From contig VYZI01000021.1 of the NCBI GenBank assembly GCA_013397695.1, forward strand, positions 4,026,590 to 4,090,589: a stretch of DNA of 64,000 bases. Reading direction: 5' to 3'. Numbering within the stretch: the stretch's first letter is position 1; each line of letters opens with the position of its first letter. The notes below the pieces were generated by a model. The model did no database searches. It saw nothing but the letters and a program-made list of their open reading frames with translations, and had not been told where the DNA came from. The DNA comes from Centropus unirufus (taxonomy: Eukaryota > Chordata > Aves > Cuculiformes > Centropidae). The translations under genes and the position numbers were made by a program. Below are positions 55,201 through 64,000 of the stretch, one piece after another.

Positions 55201-55622
55201 GCATCATATTAGCACCAAATTGAAGGTAACTAAACACAGTGTCCATTGGCCATACAAATTTCTCCTTTGGAAGAATTTCAGAGAAATAAATAAATCCTTT
55301 CAACAACCCAGATGTTGTGCTGCACAACAGGAATTTTGGGGGCTAACCTGGCTGTAAGTGCATTGCAATGGGATTTACAGCCACTTTATGCCAAGTTTGT
55401 GTTTGGTTCACTGTCTCTCAGATGCTCTGTAGTTCATTACCTCATGATTTCTAAGAATCGTCCTGTTTACTGGGAAAAGACCACTGAACTGGACTGCACT
55501 CTAAGTAGCTTCCTCATGTGGAACCAACAGAGAAATCACCTACTATTATCACTCCTCTTGATTTTATTTCTTATCCTTATATAGCTAACGTGGCCAAATT
55601 CACGCTGTTTATTTTAACTCAC
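52225..55622 (-). other. FAM169B: FAM169B intron between visible exons
   Basis: About 3.4 kb. It begins with gtgagt after 55623 and ends with tttcag before 52224. It contains a (GTTT)n run at 54547-54598. I looked for a phase-correcting exon: one splice-bounded candidate (53304-53230) hits a stop when read in phase 1. Confidence 0.6.
54547..54598. repeat. (GTTT)n simple repeat
   Basis: Two blocks of TTTG/GTTT units separated by a short interruption (gcttggtttgggg). Confidence 0.9.
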
Positions 55623-55751
55623 CTCCTGCAGAGGATGACTCCATCTGAATTTTTAACCAGATATTCACTCGCTGGCTCCAATCTCCTGGTGCTTCTACCT
55701 CCCACAGTCGCTTCTGCTCCTCAGGATAAGTCTGCAAGAATTTCTGGCAAA
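55623..55751 (-). CDS. FAM169B: FAM169B internal coding exon, after the GNAT core
   Basis: A 129-base exon with acceptor ctcctattcag ending at 55752 and donor GAG|gtgagt starting at 55622. It enters and leaves in phase 1. The G carried from the upstream exon makes GTT, so the peptide starts VCQKFLQTYPEEQKRLWEVE and goes on APGDWSQRVNIWLKIQMESSSAG. FAM169A has the matching order: CxxYF, YPGDHELLWEVEG, then a Trp-Gln-Arg motif (recalled). The join to the exon at 57893-58075 gives MYQVCQKF, the expected family wording. The segment should form the end of the acetyltransferase-like domain. There is no stop, frameshift or missing splice base, so the gene looks intact here. Confidence 0.9.
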
Positions 55752-57892
55752 CTGAATAGGAGAAACCAAGGGGTAAAATCATGAACGCGCGTAAAGTACA
55801 GTGGAAGAGGGAGTGTATTCTATTCCAGAAATTCCCTCAGACCAACTTTCATTAGTTCCTCTGAAATTTTTTTTTTCTCTCAACTTCTTTTTTTTTGTCT
55901 TTTAGCTGGGGCTTTTAGGAAAAGTCTATGTGGAATGACTGAAACGGGCACAAGTGAAGCCTTGTCCATTTGCTTCAGTCTAGGTTACTTCCTTATGAGC
56001 ACAGAAACACAGGACTTGAAATGACCTCCTGAGCCACCTTCCTCCAACACTGCATTGCAGAACATTCTCCAGACACTTAGTAGGTTTTAAACTAACAGCA
56101 GCGTGGGTTTTCTCACCCTCACTACTCTGGAACGAAAGCTGTTTCAGTATCTTCCAACCTTAACCATCAAGAAGGCTACTCAAATTTCTATTTATAAGCA
56201 AAAGCTTATCAGTTTGCTCTTGGGTCAGTACCATCCTCCATCTTATTGCTGCTACCCCATAATCCCTTGCTAGTGTTGATTAACTTCTTTGGGTGAGGAA
56301 AAGAGGAAATAGGAAGAACTAATAAAGGAAAAACAGGTGTACCTGTGTCAAATATACGATTGCCTTGAGAAACCATATTCCCACAGACTCCTGTCACTGT
56401 TGGTCAACACTGACCATTAACATAATTTGGATAAACAATCATATTTAGGTTCCCTTATGTTATGAAGCTGAAATCTGTCTTACTTAGAGGATTCCATAGG
56501 ATCTCTGCAGAGCCAGGAGGAGGCACATGGTGTAGGACCAGAAGTTAGAAAAATTTAATGGGGATTTTTAAACTTTCCTAAACTACCAATCTATAAGTTC
56601 TATCAACTGTACAAAGACAGCAACGTGTAAACAAAAAAAAAGTACTTTCATGCTCTCCTCTGTCCATTCTGGTTCATCACACCACAGAATGGATCTAGAT
56701 GGGTCATTTATCTTCAATATTCAGTGGAGTTCAACACTGGGATGTCGAGATGAAAACCCCTAATTTTGGTGTGTAAATATTTGCCTCAGAACTAAGCAGA
56801 GTGCTCTCATTTACTTTATCCAAGGATATCCAAAGCAGCAAAAGCTATAGGAAAGTAGAATATATACCAAAATAGAGATATAGGCTAAATGTCTTTCTAC
56901 TTCCTCCAAGGCCTCTGAAACAAGCTAGTGAAAACTGCATGTTTGGTACAGAGTTAAAGGTTGAATTCTTACGTCAAAGTACAAGACTGTCGTTCCAATG
57001 AAACTTAAAATGTGGTGACTTCCATACACTCATAATCAAACTTACAGTATCAATACTTTTATCAAAGGAGGACCTAGAAAACCTAATGCGAACATGTTTA
57101 TTCACTATTACCTCTAATCCTAACGGAGATGAAAGCATAGTCTTGCAATGTATTGCTAGTGTTAACACATAAATAATGCAGCTTTGTCATGCATTGATTG
57201 ATACAAAGTCATAAGGCAACAGAAATATCACCCCAAAATGATGGTAAAGGCTGTTCACAGACAGAAACTTGACATAAAAATGCTTTTCTAAAGAAAATAG
57301 TTTTACAAATACAGTGAGCACAGATATTTTCTGCAGGTTTTACTAGGAAAACCAGAACTTCAGATTGAACACAGAGAAGATAAATAACTACTTAATGATC
57401 TCTTAGAAGTGCCAAATGTTCAAAGACAGTCAATATGAAACAAGTAGTGATGTGACTGGATGAATGAGCAGATCCCAGGTATACAGCTTATTAAATCTAA
57501 TTTCTTACAAATGCAGTATCTACAAGAGCATTATGTGCATAGTGTAGGCTTGACAACATCTTAAGATTCTTTTCCCTCTGGTGTCAAATAAAATGGGTAA
57601 GTCACTGTCTAGGGCAATGACACAGTTCTGCTTCTAAGAGAGCGGGGTAAGAATGCAAAATGTCAAATAGCATGAGTTTTATGCTTCTCATTGTCTTATA
57701 GAAATATCAGCCTACCTTTTTACAGGAAATTCCAGATGTTTCAAGAAAAGTAAGCAGTTGCACACTAACAACAGTTCAGTTCAGACAAGTGCATTGAACT
57801 CTCATACCCCTAAGAAAATCCTACCAAGACCATACTGAAATTTATACATTATACATGACCCTTACCTAACACTTCCCCATCAAACGATTTAC
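55752..57892 (-). other. FAM169B: FAM169B intron
   Basis: About 2.1 kb, from gtaaat after 57893 to ttcag before 55751. It contains a diverged CR1-like fragment at about 56005-56195 and T-rich runs at 55867-55898. Confidence 0.75.
56005..56195 (-). mobile_element. Old CR1-like fragment, minus orientation
   Basis: The plus-strand text starts with cacaggacttgaaatgacct, continues through caacactgcattgcagaaca and ccagacacttagtaggtttt, and ends with ccttaaccatcaagaaggct. The order resembles old CR1 copies read in reverse (ggaagggacct, then the tccag block, then an accctaatcatcaggaagtt-like block). It is much more diverged than the copy at 47.7 kb. Since FAM169B is also on the minus strand, the fragment lies in the sense direction of the gene. 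Confidence 0.55.
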
Positions 57893-58075
57893 CTTGATAC
57901 ATCGCAGCAGAAATAGGCCAGCTGATCCCCAGGGCATCCTCGGCCATGAAAGACTGACAGAAATCACGCAGCATTTTCATCCCTAGGCCACTTCTTCTGT
58001 ACTTTCTTCGGACAAATATAGTATCCAAAACTGGCAGCAAGTAACATTGACTGGTTGCACCATCACATAGGCTCC
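57893..58075 (-). CDS. FAM169B: FAM169B internal coding exon, GNAT-like core
   Basis: A 183-base exon with acceptor cactgtctgcttacag ending at 58076 and donor CAAG|gtaaat starting at 57892. It enters and leaves in phase 1. The peptide reads SLCDGATSQCYLLPVLDTIF, then VRRKYRRSGLGMKMLRDFCQ, then SFMAEDALGISWPISAAMYQ. The pair LPVLDT and IFVRRKYR is the hallmark of the FAM169 family. RRSGLG fits the R/Q-x-x-G-x-G/A acetyl-CoA binding loop of GNAT N-acetyltransferases, on the strand-loop-helix that contacts the cofactor. As I recall FAM169A, that motif is degraded there (RGKDFG). The function of FAM169B is not established; enzymatic activity is inference. I call FAM169B rather than FAM169A from the wording ISWPIS and the next exon. 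The frame reads on into the intron to a stop near 57849, which is not part of the protein. Confidence 0.92.
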
Positions 58076-59550
58076 CTGTAAGCAGACAGTGAAAAATACA
58101 TAGATTTTAAAACAAAATTTATATTGCTGCACTAACTGCTGTGGGATTCTATCCACAAAAACTGCCCTGATACCCTTCCACAGGTTTCCCTTGAAATCAT
58201 GGGAACATGACAGTGCTCCACATGAGGACAAAAATACAGGCTCAAGTATAAGCCACCAATCTACTAAAACAGCTCTCTCTGAAAGCTGTCAAAGCAGTCA
58301 TGTATGGTAAAAACAAACCGGACTCAAGCGAAAGGTGATTAAGAACAGACATTCAGGGTCCAAGATGTTAACATTCAGCCTAAACAAGGCAGGATCCTTT
58401 CACGGGAGGCACTTAACAATTCACTGTACAGCTTCTATTCGCTGCAGTACACCGTAAAAACAGTCACAAACCACTTGACAGTACTCGTCCTGTCAAGCTC
58501 CATTCAACCTGGACATGAATGACCAAAATCAGTTCACCAGCTCCCTGCATATAGGATACAGTCATCACAGAAACTTCTCACTGATTTATTTTCATTTTTA
58601 GAAACTATTTGTAAAAAATCTATGCTGCTTCTATCTGGGTACATGGCAGTTTTAACAGAAATGGATATCCAGGCTTTTGTAACAGAGAAAAATTCCATTT
58701 TCTTACTTTGTTGCTTAAATCTCATCCCGACATTCTCGGTTTTCTTTCTTACTACTTATTAGTGCAGTACTCAGTTCAGTTTTCAGTGTCCTTAGACATG
58801 GAACTTTCCTCATTGCCCTAAGACCTATTTCATAGTTTCACAGATCTCTTCAGGGTGGTTTCTAAGTTCCAATATAAGACTTTTACTTAATAGATCACTT
58901 TTTTCTGTATCACGTCAACAATACCTACATTAAACTGAGGTCTACTTCTGCTTGAATTGGTGTCTAGTGCCTTTTGCTGGCATTTACCAGGTCTGACTTT
59001 GCTAACTCTCTTTTCTACTACATCAATTCAGCAAAGCATACACGACTATATTGAATTCCAGACCTTGATTTGTCAAGGCTGTAGCTCTCCATTTAGCAAG
59101 AACACACATCACACACTCAGCCATACAAGAGCATGTAGTTATAAAACCAATCCGTTCATATCCAGGCTTGGTTCACCCTGCTTAATCAAAGTGCATGCTT
59201 AACTTCAAACACATGTTCAAGCACATTGTTGGAAACGGATGGCTTGTGGTGGTGTTTATAACCTTTCAGTATTTGTAACACATGATGGGTAGTTACTCTT
59301 TTTTCATGAGCCAAAAAATTGAGTATATCCCCAGTCCCATTGTTAGCTGCCAGCCCAACAGAGATGTTGGATTCCAGCAGTGTTGCACCATACATTTTAA
59401 GAAAGGAACAAGCTTTTCCTCATGAGGTCAATAGCTTTAAGAATTCCTGCCTGTTGCGAGTGTCCTTATAAGTTTATTATTATCTCATATAGTCTGTCTC
59501 CTATAAATCCTGATGAGACTGCTGTGCAGCAGTCCCGGGAGCTGAGTGAT

Positions 59551-60140
59551 TTATGTCTGTGCTCCTAATTTGGTGTTGAGAAGATGACAAAAACTTGTAA
59601 TGTCTAAAGGCACTGTAAATAAAGCAAGCATGAAGCCATTCTTCACCTTGTCCCTGGGAAACACGTTAGAAGAGTCATAGCCCACAGCCATTGAAATAAT
59701 ATAAGCAAGGAAACTAACAAATATGTGGAACAAAGGCCACTTTGTCTCTAGCTCCCATCCAATAGCAAAGAGGTTACCTAAAGCTAATGGTGGCCCATAG
59801 GTTACCATGAGGCTCTCATACATCTGGTTCAGAGGTTTTTTTCATTGTTGAAACACACCAACAGACAAAGTTTTGACTTGAGGAAGGAGTCAGGGAAAAT
59901 AAGGGCTCTGGCGATGGAGATGGAAGTACTCATATAGCCTGTCCTTTGAAAGCCTTTGATCTGTTTGGTTAGGTCACGAGTGCCAAATGACCAACTTATG
60001 AGGCAGCAAAATGGTAAACAGATATTCCAAGGGCAGGAAAGCAGACAGCCATTAGCATACCCAAAGAGCCACAAACCAGAAAGAAATAACAATCCAGTCC
60101 CCACATCCAACAGACCCAAACAAAACAAGGTTGTGTACAC
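59551..60140 (-). pseudogene. Possible frameshifted multi-pass membrane protein remnant
   Basis: Two long minus-strand frames lie end to end: 60140-59829 (103 codons) and 59823-59551 (90 codons, natural stop). They are in different frames and meet near a run of seven A on the minus strand (59842-59836), where a one-base slip would join them. Together they would give close to 200 residues with several hydrophobic segments, such as LLFLSGLWLFGY and FHIFVSFLAYIISMAV. The spacing, an LFCL motif and a GYMST motif recall the double-MARVEL protein MYADM (LFCLS, GYMAT in my recollection), which is encoded by one exon and so suits a retrocopy. Overall similarity is weak, an in-frame stop lies just upstream of 60140, and T-rich strands make chance hydrophobic frames. 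It could simply be noise. Confidence 0.25.
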
Positions 60141-60778
60141 TGACTATTTCCCTGCTGAACAAGTTGGCTTGGCTCACACATGTTTGGACAGGCCTTCCAC
60201 AGGCTGAGTGCTTGTGTAAAGCGTGGGGAATATTTCTGCTGAATAGAACCCAAGGTCAACCCATTGTGTGAGTTTGTATGTGAGAAAGGGAACAAAGGCT
60301 CTGGTTTCAATAAAATTAAATGAATTCATGTCTTGACTGGTATGTAGTCATTTAATTTTTATTACAGCCAGAACCTTCAGTTTGCCTCAGAAATGCACAT
60401 TAAAAATATTATTGCTACAACACAGAGGGAGAGAAAAGCAATTATCCAACAAGATTTCAGCTAATTGTCTGTCAAGTTAACTTCAATTCTGATTTGATTT
60501 GTTTTTTCTAGAAGAAATACATGCAATCAGTGAAAAATAGAATCCTATAATCTTTTCAGGGATCTAGTTCTAGAGAATACCACCTGGCCACCAAAGTATT
60601 AAAAGGAATTTGCAAAGTCTTGTAGGAAGAAAGGTGTGAAATATATTTTACCTTGAGCAGCCACTTCCAAAGACGAACTCTAAGCCTCTGAGGTAGCTAA
60701 AGGCAGAGACTGGGCCCGAGTCGCTTTGCAGCCCACTTTACATCAGCTTAGAGGTTTTGCAGTCAGGTGTTCTGAATG

Positions 60779-60939
60779 TTGGAATAATCTCCCCAGCGAA
60801 GTGTTTGATTCCTCTACAGCTGGCACTTTTAAGGCTAAGCTTGACAGGGCTCTGGGCCATCTCATTCAAACTAAACATTTCCTAAAAGGTTGGACTAGAT
60901 GATCCCTGAGGTCCCTTCCAACCTGGCATTCTGTGATTC
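60779..60939 (+). mobile_element. CR1 LINE 3' end, plus orientation
   Basis: Typical CR1 3' terminal text: ttggaataatctccccagcg (60779), then gctggcacttttaaggctaa, cttgacagggctctgggcca, aggttggactagatgatccc and ctgaggtcccttccaacctg. It ends in the attctgtgattc terminal repeat at 60928-60939. The 5' part is missing. It is the best-preserved 3' terminus in the window. Confidence 0.93.
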
Positions 60940-61251
60940 GGTTCCCAAACTGTGATTTGTCGAGCATTTCTAAAGAATGAATGAGAAGCAAACAATGCAT
61001 TTACTCCTGGTTCAACTGCATGTTTTACGGCTTTCTCAGAGGCCACAATTTTTTTAAGGTTGGCTTGACTCGCAGCACAGAGAATATTATCTTTCTTTAC
61101 ACTTTTACTACTACCTTTGACAAAAGGGACACAATGAGCTTGGGAAGGAACAAGCTCTGGCAGTCTGACTGCTTTTGGTACTGTAGACAGCTTGGTCCAC
61201 AACTAGACAAGCTCCTGTGCACAACAGAAATTGTAATACGTAACAGTAGGC

Positions 61252-61289
61252 AAAAAAAAAAAAAAGCTGAAAAAAAGCTTTTTTTTCAG
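61252..61289. repeat. A14 run next to a near-palindrome
   Basis: An A14 run at 61252-61265 is followed by CTGA, A6, GC, T8, CAG at 61267-61289. This is almost self-complementary around AAGCTT (7 A against 8 T). Confidence 0.85.
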
Positions 61290-64000
61290 TATATAAAAAA
61301 GAGGGGGTGTTCTGTTTTAATCTTAAAGGGACCAGGACACTCCTGGCTTATGTCGTCCTCCAACTTCCTTAATGATTTATTTGCATGATGAATCTTCTAA
61401 ACGCTCCTGACATTTATGTGAAGGTGGTAAAAGTCCATTTTCAGTAATTACTAATCCTCAGTAAATAAAAAAGAAAAGCTGTGAGGGAATTATGTGGTTA
61501 CACTGCACAAAATAATAGTGTCAGTAACCATAGTCAGTAATCCTACATCACTACACAAAACACATTCTTTTTGAGGCTTTCACACAGATTTAGAGCATTC
61601 CAAGAAAAAAATCTGAAAGAAATACTTAAAAGAATATAAAAACAGACCTCAAAACCAAAGTACCTATAGGAAGGCTTTCTGCAAAATACTTCATTTTCAG
61701 GTTGCTCTCTGCAAAGAAACAGACAGAGGGGACTGTAATTTCCTGTGGTACCTTTAAGTAGCTACATTCAGTGAGGTCTAACTCCTTAGCTGTCTAATAT
61801 GGGAGCCTCTGACATAGATAAAATTGGAGACATTTATCTTGGCACGTGACAAAGTGTCTTATCAGCCTCATTAGTGGCTTAGTACATCTCATCAATCTTT
61901 AGTATACCCAGGGGTAAGTGCTGCATGCCTGTCATTGGACAGGAATAGGCACATACCAGAGAGGTTAGGGTGATGATCTGTGTAGTCATGAATAAATTTT
62001 GTTTTAATAAAGGTGTCTCATGCTCACGAAAACCGATAGCCTTGAAGAATGATTCCTCTGGTTTTCTACACAACAGGTGCAGGATGGCCAGTGTCACAGT
62101 AGCTGCCAAATTGTCTCAAAACCTTGACTTGCAGTTACTGCATCTCTGAGCAAGGCGGGTGCTCAAGACCATCTGTCCCTCTTTAGTTGGTCTATCAAAA
62201 GAGATCCGGTTAAGGATGTTCATAAGATGAATGTACGTGTGCAAGTGGACCAAAATTACCAAGCTCACTTTGTACAGGCCACCTAGGAACTGGTGAGTGG
62301 AAATTACTTTACAGTATTGCCAAGATAGTTAATTGAAATCACTGAAGTCCATTGAAAATTTAGTTTGCATAATGGCACACGAAATTTGTAGCAAAGATAG
62401 AACAGACTCTCTTCCTCCTTGGTCACCATTTCTATGATTCACCCAGATGACTTATGAAATAGTCATGCTCCACAGATCTGTTCTGGCTTATTTGGCTCCA
62501 CTGAAGCATGTTTTTTGTCATACTGTAGATAATGGAAAATTCACAGATGAAAAATACAGTTGACTATAACATCAGCCTGAGAGTCTCAATTACCCGGCAA
62601 AGAAAATAAAACTATAAAGAATAGCCAGGTAATTGCAGAGTTTGGAAATAAAGAGAATCAGAATCACATGGTGGTCATAGAGGAAAGTAATTTCTTCTTA
62701 GAACCAAAAGCTATAACAGAGGCCCAGCACAATTTAAAGTCCTGTACTTAAAGCTGCCCCAACTAAATGTTCTGATCAGGAGAGTAAAAAGAACTTTCAT
62801 TATGCTAAAGAAAGAGAAAAGTAAAATAAAAATCTAAAACAACCATGTGAAACACATCTTCTAACAGAAAATATTTTGCCTAGTCTGTTTTGGGCCTAAT
62901 AAATCCATGCCTATTCTAGAAAGTAGAGAGAATGGGATCAACCAGAGCATGGCCCAGATGAAATTGCTATCAGAGAACTTCAGAAAGAGGAATTATTTTC
63001 TCAATGCATACAGCAAATAGCAAAAAGGGGCAAAAACAATCAGTTTCAAGCTTCCCGAAAAAGCTTTGGCAAAAGACTGCAGTAATTTGTGACACAGGCC
63101 AGAAACTAACAAATACAGCTGCCCAAAGGAAAAAAAAAACCACACTAGCAACAAAAGACAGATGCTAACAAAGTTGGACTTGAAGAATTTGTATTTTATG
63201 TGGACCTGGTTTAAAACCAAACTGTGACTCTCCGCTTACTCAGAAACAGTTTCAACTTGGCTAATACTCCACCCATAACAGACTACTGTGCAAATTTATA
63301 TTACTGAAGCATGAATCATTACAGCCCATACAAGTGCCTCTTTCCAAAAGCATTGCTCAGAAATTTTTATGGACTTAAAGGAAAATGTACTATGGCAATT
63401 GAAGTGTTTGCCAGTTACAAATCAGTCCATCAAAATACTCACAGACACATAAAAGATTCCTCTATCACAGGCTGAGCCTTGGTTCATCATTGATAGTACA
63501 GTAGCACTGTACCAGCACAGTGGTGTAAATAAGGATTTTGCACATCCCAAGGCAGCTGAAGAGCAAAACATCTCTTACGGCCAATGGCCTTTGGGACACT
63601 ATCAGAGAAGGCACCTTCAGACTGTCCTGTGGAAGCACCACACATGCCTACAGCTCTCAAGATGTTTCCCATCCACTCGCTTTTGACAGATAGCAACTGA
63701 TTTGCTGACTTGAACAATATGTTTACCTCCAAAGATACCAAATTCCCTGTGTTTAAGCTGCTGGTACTGAGATTACAGCCACAAATCTTAACTACAGACT
63801 GGCAGCCAGCTCCTACATGAATCCATACTCAATTGCATACCGAGAGTTATTCTAAAGAAGCCTTTTCCACTCTAGACTAGTTAACAGAAATGTACATGCA
63901 TCAATACAAACTCAATATTCAATAAAGACCTTCACTAAAGCTTATACGAGTGCAAGTATCTCTAAAGAATCAAACACATTGTTTCTTTTCTATGCTAGTT

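Larger units (their letters stand above)
58076..64000 (-). other. FAM169B: Probable FAM169B intron or upstream DNA
   Basis: The preceding exon should end in a phase-1 G and encode the family's ILWKxGxAxGFY-type stretch. I searched the minus strand here for it and for the more N-terminal WW motif and found neither. So the remaining 5' exons and the start codon probably lie beyond 64000, or are too diverged for me to see. The stretch holds the possible pseudogene at 59551-60140, the CR1 end at 60779-60939 and a hairpin-like run at 61252-61289. Confidence 0.5.

Noticed and set aside
57849..57892. Extension of the FAM169B frame past 57893
   Set aside because: The reading continues through a clear GT donor, and the next real exon joins in the correct phase. 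The extra residues are intronic.
59101..59165. Minus-strand YERIGF peptide as the FAM169B exon before 58075
   Set aside because: It resembles the family's GFY stretch only by a few residues, lacks the ILW motif and has no phase-1 donor.
60981..61388. 135-codon plus frame and an overlapping minus frame (60882-61202)
   Set aside because: The plus frame contains a lysine run made by the A14 tract, and the minus frame runs into the CR1 end. Neither resembles a known protein.
61879..62109. 76-codon minus frame with a plausible-looking peptide
   Set aside because: No acceptor-donor pair in a phase that fits FAM169B, and no family recognised.
63732..63771. 40-base block with acceptor ctcag and donor GGAG|gtaaac on the minus strand
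   Set aside because: The encoded residues do not match the expected FAM169 sequence. Splice-like pairs occur often by chance.

Overview
This window looks like nuclear DNA from a bird, or at least a sauropsid. It has four CR1 LINE remnants, two weak MIR-like SINE remnants, low repeat density, low CpG, spliced coding exons with GT/AG borders, and no bacterial-style gene packing. It matches the region that in human is 15q26.3 and in chicken should be chromosome 10 (assignment from knowledge of the gene, not from a search).

The only gene I can support is FAM169B on the minus strand, at the right end. Three of its exons are visible. One (57893-58075) encodes the core of a GNAT-type acetyltransferase-like fold. 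The next (55623-55751) continues it in the same splice phase. A probable terminal exon (52224 or 52187 down to the stop at 51961) is followed by an AATAAA signal at 51853-51848. I could not find the first half of the gene, including the start codon and promoter, so it probably lies beyond position 64000. In human, FAM169B sits next to IGF1R, and its other flank is a large gene-poor interval. That fits the left 51 kb here, which contains no convincing gene.

Layout: 1-51.8 kb is gene-poor DNA with scattered old repeats (CR1 at 15.3 and 47.7 kb, an L2-like end at 15.8 kb, MIR-like pieces at 37.5 and 38.6 kb), simple repeats, and a diverged direct-repeat pair at 31.6 and 33.1 kb. There is a perfect 24-bp palindrome at 21.76 kb. 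Several AT-rich stretches look like candidate conserved non-coding elements, but that needs alignment to prove. 51.8-58.1 kb is the 3' half of FAM169B. 58.1-64 kb is probably its next intron, holding a CR1 end at 60.8-60.9 kb and a possible frameshifted membrane-protein pseudogene at 59.55-60.14 kb.

I found no RNA gene, CRISPR array, intact transposon or operon-like system. The most useful leads are the FAM169B terminal-exon ambiguity, the possible membrane-protein pseudogene, the unnamed 130-bp repeat pair and the palindrome.
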